From: Aquipseudomonas alcaligenes | GTDB taxonomy: Bacteria; Pseudomonadota; Gammaproteobacteria; Pseudomonadales; Pseudomonadaceae | NCBI RefSeq assembly: GCF_003205495.1 | Contig: NZ_QJRX01000003.1 | Span: 248,001 to 312,000, forward strand | Reading direction: 5' to 3' | Length of the DNA: 64,000 nt | Shown: positions 53,535 to 63,376 of the stretch, piece by piece | Numbering within the stretch: the stretch's first letter is position 1 | Layout of the letters: each line of letters opens with the position of its first letter | Made by a program: the position numbers and the translations under genes | The notes under the pieces: generated by a model | Databases searched by the model: none | Told to the model about the DNA's origin: nothing | What the model saw: only the letters and a program-made list of their open reading frames with translations

Positions 53535-54011
53535 TCAGGGCTGTTGGCCGGCCTGCTGCACTTCTTCCTGCAGCACCTGGTCGATGGTGCGGAAACCGTT
53601 CTTCACCAACGGTTGCACCTCCTTCTGCGGCACATGGCACTGGACGCAGAAGTAGCGCCGTGGTGCCACTGCGGCCAGGGCCTGGCCATCGCGGTCCATG
53701 TAGTGGGTGATGCTGATCATCGGCGCCTGGGTCCTCGCGCTGCCCGCCCGGCTGTGGCAGGTCAGGCACTTGTTGCCGTTGGCGTCCACCTGGTAGCCAC
53801 GGATGGCGTGGGGAATGGTCGGCGGCTGCTCGGGGTAGTTGCGTTCGCGCTTGAGGTCCTTGTTCTCGTCGTTGGCCAGGGGCGGCGCGGGCAGTTCCTG
53901 GCTGATCGTGCCGCCGGGGCGGCGGCCGTCCGGGGCGGGAGCATCCAGCGGGTAGTCGGCGGCCTGGGCGAGGCTCGCCAGGAACACCAGCAACAGGGGC
54001 AGGCTTCTCAT
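53535..54011 (-). CDS. napB: Diheme cytochrome NapB
   Basis: A 158-aa protein with a signal peptide (about 1-18, [12 protein letters not shown]) and two heme motifs, CLTCH and CVQCH. It accepts electrons from NapC and forms the complex with NapA. GAG precedes the ATG, 11 bp after napA. Length is normal for NapB. Confidence 0.94.
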   Translation of the reverse strand: MRSLPLLLVFLASLAQAADYPLDAPAPDGRRPGGTISQELPAPPLANDENKDLKRERNYPEQPPTIPHAIRGYQVDANGNKCLTCHSRAGSARTQAPMISITHYMDRDGQALAAVAPRRYFCVQCHVPQKEVQPLVKNGFRTIDQVLQEEVQQAGQQP

Positions 54012-54022
54012 GATCGGGCTCC

Positions 54023-56527
54023 TCAGGCCAGGCTGACCAGTTCGATGCGCACCGCGCACTTCTTGTAGTCGGTCTGCTTGGAGATCGGGTCGGTGGCGTC
54101 CAGGGTGACCTTGTTGATCAGCTTGTTGGCGTCGAAGAAGGGCACGAACACCAGGCCGCGTGGCGGCTTGTTGCGCCCGCGGGTCTCGATGCGCGCACGC
54201 ATCTCGCCGCGCCGGCTGATCACCTTGACCTCGCTGCCGCGCCGCGCCTTGAGGTCGCGGGCGTCGTCCGGGTGCATGTACACCAGGGCGTCGGGCACCG
54301 CGCGGTACAGCTCGTCGACGCGCTGGGTCATGCTGCCGGTGTGCCAGTGCTCGAGGACCCGGCCGGTGCTGAGCCAGAACGGGAAGTCCTTGTCCGGCGC
54401 CTCGGCCGGCGGCTCGTAGGGCAGGGCGAAGATGATCGCCTTGTTGTCCGGGTGGCCGTAGAACTGCACGCCGCTGCCTTTCTCCACGTAGGGATCGAGG
54501 CCTTCGCGGTAGCGCCAGCGGGTCTCCTGGCCGTCGACCACCGGCCAGCGCAGGCCGCGCTCGGCATGGTAGGTGTCGAAGGGCGCCAGGTCGTGGCCAT
54601 GGCCGCGGCCGAACTGGGCGTATTCCTCGAACAGGCCCTTCTGCAGGTAGAAGCCGAAGGCCTTGGCTTCGTCGTTGGCATAGCCGGCGGCCAGCTCGCT
54701 GGCGGGGAAGCGGTCGACCTGGCCGTTGGCGAACAGCACCTGGTACAGGGTCTTGCCCTTGTACTGCGGGGCCTTGGCCAGCAGCTCGGCCGGCCACACC
54801 TCGTCGGTGCTGAAGCGCTTGGAAAACTCCACCAGCTGCCAGAGGTCGGATCTGGCCTCGCCCGGCGCCTGGACCAGCTGGTGCCAGAACTGGGTGCGGC
54901 GTTCGGCATTGCCGTAGGCACCTTCCTTCTCCACCCACATGGCGCTGGGCAGGATCAGGTCGGCGGCCTGGGCCGAGACGGTGGGGTAGACGTCGGACAC
55001 CACCACGAAGCATTCCGGGTTGCGCCAGCCCGGCAGTACCTCCTGCATGATGTTGGGCCCGGCCTGCATGTTGTTGCTGGCCTGGGTCCAGTAGAAGCGC
55101 AGCACGCCGTCCTTGAGCTTGCGGCTCTGCTCCACGGCGTGGAAGCCGGGCTTCTCCTGGATGGTGCCGGCGGGCAGCTGCCAGATCTTCTCGGCGGTGG
55201 CGCGGTGCTTGGGGTTGGCCACCAGCAGGTCCGCCGGCAGGCGGTGGGAGAAGGTGCCCACCTCGCGCGCGGTGCCGCAGGCCGAGGGCTGGCCGGTGAG
55301 CGAGAAGGGGCTGTTGCCCGGCTCGCTGATCTTCCCGGTCAGCAGGTGAATGTTGTAGATCAGGTTGTTGGCCCAAACGCCGCGGGTGTGCTGGTTGAAG
55401 CCCATGGTCCAGAACGACATGACCTTGCGCTTGGGGTCGGCGTACAGCTCGGCCAGAGCCTTGAGGCGTTCGGCCGGCACCCCGGATTCCGCGGCGGCGC
55501 GCTCCAGGCTGTAGGGTTTGACGAAGGCGGCGAACTGCTCGAAGGAAATGTCCGTCCAGGTGTTGGCACTGGCGGCGTTCTTCGCCTTCTGCTCCAGCGG
55601 GTCGGTGGGGCGCAGGCCGTAGCCGATGTCATCGGTACCCTTGGCGAAGCGCGTGTGCCGGGCGACGAAGTCCTGGTTCACCGCACCGCTCTGGATGATG
55701 TGGTTGGCGATGTAGTTGAGGATGATCAGGTCGGTCTGCGGCTTGAACACCAGCGGGATGTCGGCCAGGTCGAAGCTGCGGTGCTCGAAGGTGGACAGCA
55801 CCGCGACCTTGACCTGCGGCTGGCTGAGGCGGCGGTCGGTGACCCGGCTCCACAGGATCGGGTGCATCTCGGCCATGTTCGAGCCCCAGAGCACGAAGGT
55901 GTCGGTCGCCTCGATGTCGTCGTAGCAGCCCATCGGCTCGTCCATGCCGAAGGTGCGCATGAAGCCCATCACCGCCGAGGCCATGCAGTGGCGGGCGTTG
56001 GGGTCGATGTTGTTGGAGCGCAGGCCGGCCTTCATCAGCTTGTTCGCCGCATAGCCCTCCCACACGGTCCACTGCCCGGAGCCGAACATGCCGACCGCCT
56101 CGGGGCCGTTGGCGCGTAGCGCCTCCTTGACCTTCAGCGCCATGATCTCGAAGGCCTGCTCCCAGCTCACCGGCTGGAACTCGCCCTGCTTGTCGTACTG
56201 GCCGTTGCGCATGCGCAGCAGCGGCTGGGTCAGGCGGTCGACGCCGTACATGATCTTCGACAGGAAGTAGCCCTTGACGCAGTTCAGGCCGCGGTTGACC
56301 TCGGCCTTGATGTCGCCGTGGGTGGCCACCACGCGACCGTTCTTGGTCGCCACCATGACGCTGCAGCCGGTGCCGCAGAAGCGGCAGGGCGCCTTGTTCC
56401 AGTCCAGCGCGGTGAGGTCCGCATCAGTGATCAGGTTGCTGGCACTGCTGGCGAGCGGCACCCCCCCGGCCAGGGCGGCGATGGCCGCGGCCTGGGCCTT
56501 GGCGAACTCGCGACGGGTGAGGGTCAT
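54023..56527 (-). CDS. napA: Periplasmic nitrate reductase catalytic subunit NapA
   Basis: An 834-aa molybdopterin oxidoreductase. A twin-arginine signal ([10 protein letters not shown]) gives Tat export. The [4Fe-4S] site is CRFCGTGC with a fourth Cys in GLNCVKGYF, then three molybdopterin domains. The Mo-ligand region has the ...[10 protein letters not shown] segment with Cys. It reduces nitrate to nitrite. Its start overlaps napD by 4 bp (56524-56527). Length matches NapA of alpha/gamma-proteobacteria. Confidence 0.96.
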   Translation of the reverse strand: MTLTRREFAKAQAAAIAALAGGVPLASSASNLITDADLTALDWNKAPCRFCGTGCSVMVATKNGRVVATHGDIKAEVNRGLNCVKGYFLSKIMYGVDRLTQPLLRMRNGQYDKQGEFQPVSWEQAFEIMALKVKEALRANGPEAVGMFGSGQWTVWEGYAANKLMKAGLRSNNIDPNARHCMASAVMGFMRTFGMDEPMGCYDDIEATDTFVLWGSNMAEMHPILWSRVTDRRLSQPQVKVAVLSTFEHRSFDLADIPLVFKPQTDLIILNYIANHIIQSGAVNQDFVARHTRFAKGTDDIGYGLRPTDPLEQKAKNAASANTWTDISFEQFAAFVKPYSLERAAAESGVPAERLKALAELYADPKRKVMSFWTMGFNQHTRGVWANNLIYNIHLLTGKISEPGNSPFSLTGQPSACGTAREVGTFSHRLPADLLVANPKHRATAEKIWQLPAGTIQEKPGFHAVEQSRKLKDGVLRFYWTQASNNMQAGPNIMQEVLPGWRNPECFVVVSDVYPTVSAQAADLILPSAMWVEKEGAYGNAERRTQFWHQLVQAPGEARSDLWQLVEFSKRFSTDEVWPAELLAKAPQYKGKTLYQVLFANGQVDRFPASELAAGYANDEAKAFGFYLQKGLFEEYAQFGRGHGHDLAPFDTYHAERGLRWPVVDGQETRWRYREGLDPYVEKGSGVQFYGHPDNKAIIFALPYEPPAEAPDKDFPFWLSTGRVLEHWHTGSMTQRVDELYRAVPDALVYMHPDDARDLKARRGSEVKVISRRGEMRARIETRGRNKPPRGLVFVPFFDANKLINKVTLDATDPISKQTDYKKCAVRIELVSLA

Positions 56528-56784
56528 GGGCAGTCTCCTTCCGGGCTGAGGAGTTCGTGGTAGACCAGCGCGGCGTTGAGCACGCCGGGCAGGCCGCCGA
56601 TCTGTTCCAGGCGCTGGAGAATCTGCTGTTCGTGCTCGGCCTCGAGCACCACCACCAGCTTGCCCTGGGGGCTTTCCTGGTGCAGTTCCAGGCCGGGCAA
56701 CAAGCGCAGGTTGGCCTTTACCGCGGTGAGCAACTCGGGGCGCGCGTGCACCAGCAGGCTGGCGATATGCAGGGCGTCATCCAT
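56524..56784 (-). CDS. napD: NapA maturation chaperone NapD
   Basis: An 86-aa cytoplasmic protein with a ferredoxin-like fold ([16 protein letters not shown]...[15 protein letters not shown]). NapD binds the NapA twin-arginine signal to delay export until the cofactor is inserted. It overlaps napA by 4 bp, and napE ends 11 bp upstream of it. No napF gene precedes it. Confidence 0.92.
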   Translation of the reverse strand: MDDALHIASLLVHARPELLTAVKANLRLLPGLELHQESPQGKLVVVLEAEHEQQILQRLEQIGGLPGVLNAALVYHELLSPEGDCP

Positions 56785-56795
56785 GATCCGCGCCC

Positions 56796-56963
56796 TCAAC
56801 CGGGTGGTCCCGGCGGGCCGGTGAAGATCTGCAGGATCCAGATGAGGAAGCCGTAGCCGCCGACTATGGCGACCGAGAGGAGAGGGAACAGGCAGACCAC
56901 CAGGAACAGGAACAGCCGGGTTTCCTTGGCCTTGGACGCCGGGGTGGTGGAAGGGCTGGGCAT
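56796..56963 (-). CDS. napE: Small membrane protein NapE
   Basis: A 55-aa protein; ATG at 56963 is preferred to upstream in-frame ATGs because GGAG lies nine bases ahead. One long hydrophobic helix (LFLFLVVCLFPLLSVAIVGGYGFLIW) and a final PPGPPG tail, both diagnostic of NapE. Role unknown. It heads the operon napEDABC. I saw no clear ANR/FNR box in the region upstream. Confidence 0.9.
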   Translation of the reverse strand: MPSPSTTPASKAKETRLFLFLVVCLFPLLSVAIVGGYGFLIWILQIFTGPPGPPG

Positions 56964-57028
56964 GCCGCACATCTCCATGGAGCGGATGCCAGCAGCTTAG
57001 ACCCTGATTTTCGTATGGGCAAAACGCC

Positions 57029-57319
57029 TCAGCGGCACAGCACCACCATGCTGCGACTGGAGAAGCCGGCCGGGTTGAGGCCGAAGAGGAAGTCAGCGGG
57101 GTCGTCCTCGCCGCTGTCGCTGCCGGCCTTGGCCAGCACCTTGTAGCCCTTGGCGCCACAGGCGAGGGTGGCCTTCTTCTCGCACTGTTCCCAGCTGGAC
57201 GTCAGCCCCGAGCAGTTGATGTTGAGGCCCTTGCGGCCCTTCTTTTCGTAAGTCTTGGCAGTTGCGGAACAGCCGGCGCAGAGCGCCAGCACAACAGTCA
57301 GCAGCACAAGCCTGTTCAT
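57029..57319 (-). CDS. Small lipoprotein of unknown function (96 aa)
   Basis: A 96-aa protein with a lipoprotein signal (LALCAGC; Cys17). The mature part is basic near the start (KTYEKKGRKG) and has four further Cys that could form disulfides (NCSGLTSSWEQCEKKATLACG...LCR). GGGGA lies ahead of the ATG at 57319. It lies upstream of napE on the same strand but 65 bp away, so it need not belong to the nap operon. Function unknown. Confidence 0.75.
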   Translation of the reverse strand: MNRLVLLTVVLALCAGCSATAKTYEKKGRKGLNINCSGLTSSWEQCEKKATLACGAKGYKVLAKAGSDSGEDDPADFLFGLNPAGFSSRSMVVLCR

Positions 57320-57598
57320 ATCTATCCCCAGCGGGCTTGTCTGTTTGCGACGATCCAGTGATCGCCAACCCCTTGTAGCAATGGTTCCGGCGGTGACGCA
57401 GCTCTTGATGTGGAGTCGCTGCTTGCACCCTGCATGGGCAGTGCAGCCGGATGAATCGAGAAATAGCACAAAGCATGCACTTGGCGCGAGACAAAAAGAT
57501 TGCAGTTTTCCTACAGCTTTGGGCCGCTCGTTCGTCTTACTAGATGACGTGGTTGCAAGGGATGGAAACGCGTGTTGCAGGGCTCAGGGAGTGGTGAG

Positions 57599-57880
57599 AT
57601 GAAGCGCGTTCAGCGCCAGGCGTTGAAGGTCATGCTGCAGGACGCCGGGCTCAAGGGCAGCCTGGTGCGCCTGAAAATAATGGAAGTGCTGCACGACAGC
57701 GCGAGCAGCCTGCGCTCGCGGGAGCTGCATGAGCGCCTCCGCCTGGCCGAGGAGCAGATTTCCATCCTCACCGTGCGCCAGGTACTCGGTCGGCTGTGCA
57801 GTTGTGGCCTGGTGCAGCGTGATGAGCAGGGAGGCTATTGGCTGCGGACAAGCGTGTCGCCGGAGCGAAGAGCGATTTGA
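57599..57880 (+). CDS. Truncated Fur-like winged-helix protein
   Basis: A 93-aa protein that matches the N-terminal DNA-binding half of Fur-family regulators (LKGSLVRLKIMEVLHDSAS...SRELHERLR...ISILTVRQVLGRLCSCGLVQRDEQGGYWL). The C-terminal metal-binding and dimerisation domain is missing, so the protein lacks metal sites and is probably a standalone winged helix. Pseudomonads encode similar short proteins. The ATG has a weak ribosome-binding site. Convergent with the lipoprotein/TerC genes. Confidence 0.7.
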   Translation: MKRVQRQALKVMLQDAGLKGSLVRLKIMEVLHDSASSLRSRELHERLRLAEEQISILTVRQVLGRLCSCGLVQRDEQGGYWLRTSVSPERRAI

Positions 57881-57932
57881 ACAGAAGCGGCCCTGGCGAG
57901 CATGCGCAGGGCCGGTCTCGTGGCGTCGTTCC

Positions 57933-58238
57933 TCAGCTTTCGATCAGTGCCTGCTCCGGCTGCTGCTCGGCATCCTGTTGCGGTTGCTCCTGCTCAGGCT
58001 TCGGTTGCGCCTGGTCCAGCCACTGGCGGGTGCTCTCCTGGGCCTGGTCGACCTTCTCGTTGAGCTGGTCGACCTGCTTGTCGAGTTCCTTGATGGTCTC
58101 GCCCAGGCTCTCGCGAGCCTGTTCCACGGCCGCTTCCTCGACCTTCTTGGCCAGGTTCTCGGCGGCCTGTTCGGCGCTGTCGCAGCCGGCCAGGGCGAAC
58201 AGGCCCAGGCCGAGCAGCAGGGGTTTGACGATGGTCAT
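57933..58238 (-). CDS. Coiled-coil lipoprotein downstream of TerC
   Basis: A 101-aa predicted lipoprotein (LFALAGC; Cys19). The rest is a Glu/Gln/Lys-rich helix with heptads (AAENLAKKVEEAAVEQARES...LDKQVDQLNEKVDQAQES), then a Gln/Pro/Glu tail. It begins 17 bp after terC and is probably co-transcribed. Resembles small envelope coiled-coil proteins; function unknown. Confidence 0.75.
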   Translation of the reverse strand: MTIVKPLLLGLGLFALAGCDSAEQAAENLAKKVEEAAVEQARESLGETIKELDKQVDQLNEKVDQAQESTRQWLDQAQPKPEQEQPQQDAEQQPEQALIES

Positions 58239-58255
58239 GATGGTCTCCTCTGCAA

Positions 58256-59248
58256 TCAGGATTCGAGCTTGTGGGCGGGCTGGTTGCGGGTCTTCCACAG
58301 CGACAGCAGCACGCCACCGGCCAGCAGGCCCACGGTCACGCTCAGCGATATCTCGGCCGGAATCTTGCCGACGATGTCGTGCAGGAAGATCTTGCCGCCG
58401 ATGAACACCAGCACCAGGGCCAGGGCGTACTTCAGGTAGGCGAAGCGGTGGATCATCGCGGCCAGGGCGAAGTACAGGGCGCGCAGGCCGAGGATGGCGA
58501 AGATGTTCGAGGTGTAGACGATGAACGGGTCCTGGGTGATGGCGAAGATCGCCGGCACGCTGTCCACGGCGAACACCAGGTCGGCCAGCTCGATCAGGAT
58601 CAGCGCCAGGAACAGCGGCGTCACCCACAGTTTGAGCTTGCCGCTGGCATTCGGCTGGCGCACGAAGAAGCGCTGTTCGTGCAGGCGGTCGGTCACCGGC
58701 AGGTGGTTGCGCAGCCAGTTGACGAAGCGGTTCTTCGACAGGTCCGGCTCGTCGTCGACCTTGGAGAACAGCATCTTCACCCCGGTCAGCAGCAGGAAGG
58801 CGCCGAACAGGTAGAGGATCCAGTCGAACTCGCTGATCAGCGCGGCACCCAGGCCGATCATGATGGCGCGCAGCACGATCACGCCGAGGATGCCCCAGAA
58901 CAGCACGCGGTGCTGATAGCGCCGGGGGATGGCCAGGAAGCTGAAGATCAGGGCGATGACGAAGACGTTGTCCATGGACAACGATTTCTCGATCAGGAAG
59001 CCGGTGAGGTAATCCATGCTGGCGTCGCCGCCTTTCTGGAAGAACACCCAGACGGCGAACAGCAGACCCATCGAGATATAGCCGGCGGAAAGCAGCAGGC
59101 TTTCCTTGACGCCGATCTCGCGTTCATCGCGGTGCAGAACCCCCAGGTCGAAGGCCAGCAGGGCGATCACTACAGCGAGGAACGAGAGCCACAGCCAGGT
59201 GGCGGTGCCGAGGAAGTCGGCGAAGAGGAATGTTTCTAGGGCAGTCAT
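58256..59248 (-). CDS. TerC/Alx-family membrane protein (probable Mn(II) exporter)
   Basis: A 330-aa protein with about eight membrane helices. The family's metal-site segments EKSLSMDNVFV and ELADLVFAVDSVPAI are present. Alx/TerC members export manganese or help fold membrane proteins. AGGAGGGG is an exceptionally strong ribosome-binding site, but it is complementary to a segment of the leader (see 59249-59319). The lipoprotein gene follows by 17 bp. Confidence 0.9.
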   Translation of the reverse strand: MTALETFLFADFLGTATWLWLSFLAVVIALLAFDLGVLHRDEREIGVKESLLLSAGYISMGLLFAVWVFFQKGGDASMDYLTGFLIEKSLSMDNVFVIALIFSFLAIPRRYQHRVLFWGILGVIVLRAIMIGLGAALISEFDWILYLFGAFLLLTGVKMLFSKVDDEPDLSKNRFVNWLRNHLPVTDRLHEQRFFVRQPNASGKLKLWVTPLFLALILIELADLVFAVDSVPAIFAITQDPFIVYTSNIFAILGLRALYFALAAMIHRFAYLKYALALVLVFIGGKIFLHDIVGKIPAEISLSVTVGLLAGGVLLSLWKTRNQPAHKLES

Positions 59249-59319
59249 GAGCCCCTCCTTTCAGTCGTAGTTGTACCAACTATGACTCCGACATGGCGGC
59301 TGCTAACCGTCAGAGGGGC
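59249..59319 (-). promoter_or_regulatory. terC leader able to sequester the ribosome-binding site
   Basis: On the minus strand GCCCCTC (59319-59313) is exactly complementary to GAGGGGC (59257-59251), which contains the Shine-Dalgarno of terC. Between them lies another hairpin, GTCATAGTT...AACTACGAC (59286-59264). Pairing would block translation. alx-type genes in other bacteria are controlled by yybP-ykoY manganese riboswitches; I could not match that consensus here, so the class is unassigned. Confidence 0.4.
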
Positions 59320-59360
59320 CCGGCGTCACGCTGCGCAGGATAAGGCAATTGGCCGCCACC

Positions 59361-61652
59361 TCAAGCCTCGGATTTTTGCAAAGTGTTTAAGCGGCAGGCT
59401 TCGACCCGCCACCAGGTGGGCAGCAGCCGGCGTACCTCGCGGCGGTTGAAGCGGTCATCCAGCAGGTAGACCACGCCCTGATCCGAAGTGGTGCGGATCA
59501 CCCGCCCGGCGGCCTGCACCACCTTCTGCAGGCCGGGGAACAGGTAGGCGTAGTCGTGGCCGTTGCCGAACATCTGCTGCAGGCGCGCCTTGAGTTCCTC
59601 GTTGACCGGGTTGACCTGCGGCAGGCCGAGGGTGGCGATGAAGGCGCCGATCAACCTCTTGCCAGGCAGGTCGATGCCCTCGCCGAAGGCGCCGCCGAGC
59701 ACGGCGAAGCCGATGCCGCGGGAGTGTTCGCCGAAGCGCTCGAGGAAGGCCAGGCGCTCGGCCTCGTTCATGCTGCGCGACTGCGCCCACAGCGGGATGT
59801 CCGGGTATTTCCCGCGCAGGTGCTCCAGGGCCTGCTCCAGGTAGGCATAGCTGCTGAAGAAGGCCAGGTAGTTGCCCGGCTGTTCGCGGAACTGTCGCGC
59901 CATCAGGTGGGTGATCGGCGCCAGGCTGGCCTCGCGGTGCTGGTAGCGGGTGGACAGGTCGGTCAGGGCGCGGACCCGCAGCTGTTCGGCGTGGAAAGGC
60001 GACTGCACCTCCAGCCACTGCACCTCGTGTGGCAGGCCGAGCAGGTCGGCATGGTAGTGGCCGGGACTCAGGGTGGCGGAGAACAGGGTGCAGCTGTGGG
60101 CATTGGCGAAGCGCTCGGCGAGGAAGGGCGCCGGCACCAGGTTGCGCAGGCACAGGGTCGACAGGCGCTGCTGGCCACGGCCCGGGTGCAGGCTGATGTC
60201 GAACAGCGAGTGCGCACCGAAGGCCTCGGCCAGGCGGCAGAACAGCAGGGCGTCGAGGTAGAAGCGCAGCAGCGCGGCCTGGTTGCCCTCGGGCTGGTCG
60301 GTGAGGTGGTCGGTGATGGCGCTGACCGCCTTCTGCAGGGCGAGGATGAGCAGGTCCGGCAGGCTGGGGTGGATCTGGTAGTCGACTTCATGGTCGCGCT
60401 GCAGCTGGTTCCAGTGCCGGCTGACCCGCTCCAGCACGCCCTTGAGCCCGGGCGGGGCGACCTTGCGCAGGGCGTTGAACTCGGCTTGGTCCAGCTCGGC
60501 GCTGTACATGCCGCGCGCACGGTCGATCAGGTTGTGCGCCTCGTCCACCAGCAGGGTGACCTTCCAGCCATTGAGCACGGTCAGCCCATGCAAGAGGGCG
60601 CTGATGTCGAAGTAGTAGTTGTAGTCGCCGACCACCACGTCGCTCCAGCGGCACAGTTCCTGGGCCAGGTAGTAGGGGCAGAGCTGGTGCGCCAGGGCGA
60701 TCTCGCGCACTGCCTGCTGGTCCAGCCAGCGGCGCTGCAGGGCCTCGCCGCGGGCGGCCGGCAGGCGGTCGTAGAAGCCCCTGGCCAGCGGGCAGGACTC
60801 GCCGTGGCAGGCCTTGTCCGGGTGTTCGCAGGCCTTGTCGCGGGCCACCAGCTCCAGCACCCGCAGCGGCATGTCGTCTTCCTGTTCGCGCAGGCGGGCC
60901 AGGGCGTCCAGCGCCAGGCGCCGGCCCGGGGTCTTGGCGGTGAGGAAGAACAGGCGGTCCAGGCCCTGCGCCGGGAAGGCCTTGAGCTGCGGGAACAGGG
61001 TGGCCAGGGTCTTGCCGATGCCGGTAGTGGCCTGGGCCAGCAGGTGCTCGCCGTCGCGGGCGGCGCGATACACCGCCTCGGCCAGTTGGCGCTGGCCCTG
61101 GCGGAAGCTCGGGTAGGGGAAGCGCAGGCACTCCAGGGCCAGGTCGCGGGCGACCCGATGGGCGCTTTCCCGTTCGGCGAAGGCGATGAAACGCGCGCAC
61201 TGCGCCTCGAAGAAAGCCCGCAGTGTGCTGGCGGCGTAGCGCTCGCGCAGCACCGTTTCCTTCTGCGACACGACGTTGAAGTACACCAGCGCCAGCTCGA
61301 TCTCCTCCAGCCCGCGCTCGGCGCACAGCAGCCAGCCATAGACCTTGGCCTGGGCCCAGTGCAGCGCGCGGTGGTTGTCCGGGATGCGCGCCACGTCGCC
61401 GCGGTGGGTCTTGATCTCCTCCAGCAGGTTCTGCGCCGGGTCGTAGCCGTCGGCGCGGCCGCTGATCAGCAGGCCCGCATGCGCGCCGGCCAGGGCCAGC
61501 TCGGCGATATAGCCGGCGCCGCGCCGGCCGACCACGGTGGCATGGCCGGCCATGCCCTCGGCCGCGCTCGGCGCCGGGGTGAAGCGCAGGTCGAGGTCGC
61601 CGGCCTTGGCGGTGAACTCGCACAGCGCGCGCACGCCGACGGCGTAGCTCAT
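59361..61652 (-). CDS. XPD/DinG-like DNA helicase with an N-terminal PD-(D/E)XK domain
   Basis: A 763-aa protein. Residues about 20-150 form a PD-(D/E)XK nuclease-like domain: GRADGYD, LLEEIKTHRGD (E-x-K) and the AQAKVYGWLL helix. Helicase motif I TTGIGKT (about 205), DEAH box VDEAHN and the final QAAGRVIR (motif VI). Four Cys in KACEHPDKACHGESCPLA and CPYYLAQELC suit an Fe-S cluster of XPD-type helicases. The first ATG overlaps the FAN1 stop by 4 bp (61649-61652), so the two act in one operon, probably in repair. Confidence 0.9.
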   Translation of the reverse strand: MSYAVGVRALCEFTAKAGDLDLRFTPAPSAAEGMAGHATVVGRRGAGYIAELALAGAHAGLLISGRADGYDPAQNLLEEIKTHRGDVARIPDNHRALHWAQAKVYGWLLCAERGLEEIELALVYFNVVSQKETVLRERYAASTLRAFFEAQCARFIAFAERESAHRVARDLALECLRFPYPSFRQGQRQLAEAVYRAARDGEHLLAQATTGIGKTLATLFPQLKAFPAQGLDRLFFLTAKTPGRRLALDALARLREQEDDMPLRVLELVARDKACEHPDKACHGESCPLARGFYDRLPAARGEALQRRWLDQQAVREIALAHQLCPYYLAQELCRWSDVVVGDYNYYFDISALLHGLTVLNGWKVTLLVDEAHNLIDRARGMYSAELDQAEFNALRKVAPPGLKGVLERVSRHWNQLQRDHEVDYQIHPSLPDLLILALQKAVSAITDHLTDQPEGNQAALLRFYLDALLFCRLAEAFGAHSLFDISLHPGRGQQRLSTLCLRNLVPAPFLAERFANAHSCTLFSATLSPGHYHADLLGLPHEVQWLEVQSPFHAEQLRVRALTDLSTRYQHREASLAPITHLMARQFREQPGNYLAFFSSYAYLEQALEHLRGKYPDIPLWAQSRSMNEAERLAFLERFGEHSRGIGFAVLGGAFGEGIDLPGKRLIGAFIATLGLPQVNPVNEELKARLQQMFGNGHDYAYLFPGLQKVVQAAGRVIRTTSDQGVVYLLDDRFNRREVRRLLPTWWRVEACRLNTLQKSEA

Positions 61653-63286
61653 GCGCCGCTCCAGCGCACGTAGCAGACGTCCACCGGCATGCCGTGGCGG
61701 GCGCAGAAGTCCAGCCAGCGCTTCTGGTTGTCCTGCAGGCGGTCGCCGGGGCCCTTGACCTCGATCATCCGGTAGCGCCGCTCGGCCGGCCAGAACTGGA
61801 TCAGGTCCGGCATGCCGGCGCGGTTGGCGCGGATGTCGCCGAGCAGGCGCTCGAACCAGGCGCGCAGGTGCTCCGCCGGCAGGCAGTGCAGGGCGGTGTC
61901 CAGCAAAGCGGGCGTCAGCACTTCCCAGTGTACGAAGGGCGAGACGATGCCCTGCTTGGCCGCGTAGGTGGCGCGGATCGCCGCGGCATGGCTGCCGTCG
62001 TCGAGCCGGGCCAGGCAGCGCTCGAACAGCGCGGCGCGGCGCTGGCGGAAATCGGCGTCGAACAGGTCCGCCGGTCCGGCCTGGAAGGGGTGGAAGAAGG
62101 CGCCGGGCAGCGGGGCGAAGATCGCCTCCCAGCACAGCAGGCCGAACAGGCCGCAGACCAGGGTGTTCTCCACATAGAAGGCCGGCGCCTGCTCCTCATG
62201 CAGGTGCTGCTGCACCGCCCATTCCACGCTCAGTCCATCGGGTTGCGGCAGCTCCAGTTCGAGCAGGCCGGCGGCGACCGCCGGCCTGGGGGGAGTCTTC
62301 GGCAGGCCGAGCTGGCGCTGCAGGCGCGGCAGGGCGCGTTCCAGCGCCTGCACCTCGGCGGCGTTGCGCGGGGCCAGCAGGGCCGCACTGGCCAGGTCGT
62401 GGGCCTGCCGGAACTGGCCGAGTTTCTCCAGCACGCGGACCTGGCGTTGCCGAGCCTCGCCGTGCGTGCTGCCGGCGTACAGGGTGGCGGCCTGTGCCAG
62501 CTCGCCGTCACGCTCCAGCTGCTGGCCGAGGTGGAACAGCAGCCGGGCGTGGCGCCTCTGCAGGTGCGGGTTGTCGCTGGCGAACTCGCCGAGCAGGGCA
62601 AGCACTGCGGGGATGGGCTGGCCCGCCTCGAACAGCTCGCGGCAGCTATGCAGGTGCAGGTACTGCTCGATATCGCGGCGCTGCCGGAAACCCCGTGCCT
62701 CGGCATCTATGGCGACGCTCTCGTAGCGGTAGATGCCCAGCTCGGCGAGGACGAACTCGGACCAGTCCTGCGCCAGGTTGCCGAAGAACAGCAGGCGCAG
62801 GCGGTCGCACAGGGGGCCTGCGGTCAGGCTGTAGAGCCGATCCAGCTGCGGGCACCAGCGGGCGAAGGGTTGCGCCTGTGGGTAGAGCGGCAGCAGGGCC
62901 TGCAGCTGCTCGTCCTTCTTCAGCCCGCGGCGCCCGGCGAGTTCGCCGAAGCTGGCGAGCAGCTCGTCCTTGCGCAGCAGGGCGAAGACCTCGGCCAGGG
63001 TCAGTTCGGCATCCTCGATCAGCCAGCCCAGCTGCAGCAGCGGCTCGGCTGCGGCGGCGATATCGCCGATTTCCGCGTAGTTCAGCTTGCTGGCGCGGAA
63101 GTGCGGCCCCTTGCGCATCACCAGGCGCACCAGCAGGGCCTGGGACGGTTGCGCCAGCGCGGCGAACCCCTGCAGAAAGGTGCGCTCCTCGGCATCCAGC
63201 AGGTCGGCATAGCGCTGCTCGATCCAGGCCAGCAGCGTGCGGAAGTTGTCGAGGTAGTAGAGGCTGGAATCGAGTGGAGCGGGCAT
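61649..63286 (-). CDS. FAN1-type VRR-NUC structure-specific nuclease
   Basis: A 545-aa protein. The C-terminal VRR-NUC domain carries MPDLIQFWPAERRYRMIEVKG (Asp and E-x-K, then Q) and the N-terminal parts match the FAN1 fold of Pseudomonas (SAP-like, LNYAEIGDI; TPR-like middle). FAN1 cuts 5' flaps and repairs interstrand crosslinks. It is coupled by a 4-bp overlap to the helicase gene downstream. It is upstream in the operon. Confidence 0.92.
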   Translation of the reverse strand: MPAPLDSSLYYLDNFRTLLAWIEQRYADLLDAEERTFLQGFAALAQPSQALLVRLVMRKGPHFRASKLNYAEIGDIAAAAEPLLQLGWLIEDAELTLAEVFALLRKDELLASFGELAGRRGLKKDEQLQALLPLYPQAQPFARWCPQLDRLYSLTAGPLCDRLRLLFFGNLAQDWSEFVLAELGIYRYESVAIDAEARGFRQRRDIEQYLHLHSCRELFEAGQPIPAVLALLGEFASDNPHLQRRHARLLFHLGQQLERDGELAQAATLYAGSTHGEARQRQVRVLEKLGQFRQAHDLASAALLAPRNAAEVQALERALPRLQRQLGLPKTPPRPAVAAGLLELELPQPDGLSVEWAVQQHLHEEQAPAFYVENTLVCGLFGLLCWEAIFAPLPGAFFHPFQAGPADLFDADFRQRRAALFERCLARLDDGSHAAAIRATYAAKQGIVSPFVHWEVLTPALLDTALHCLPAEHLRAWFERLLGDIRANRAGMPDLIQFWPAERRYRMIEVKGPGDRLQDNQKRWLDFCARHGMPVDVCYVRWSGA

Positions 63287-63376
63287 GGATGACTTTTAAC
63301 TGGTTTTTTATACAGTTAAAGAGTGCGCCATCCGTGAGGCGGGGGCAAGTCCGGGGCGACGGCCTGCAGAAGCGAA

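Noticed and set aside
59249..59360. yybP-ykoY manganese riboswitch upstream of terC
   Set aside because: I could not match the conserved loops; only SD sequestration is supported, so the class is left open.
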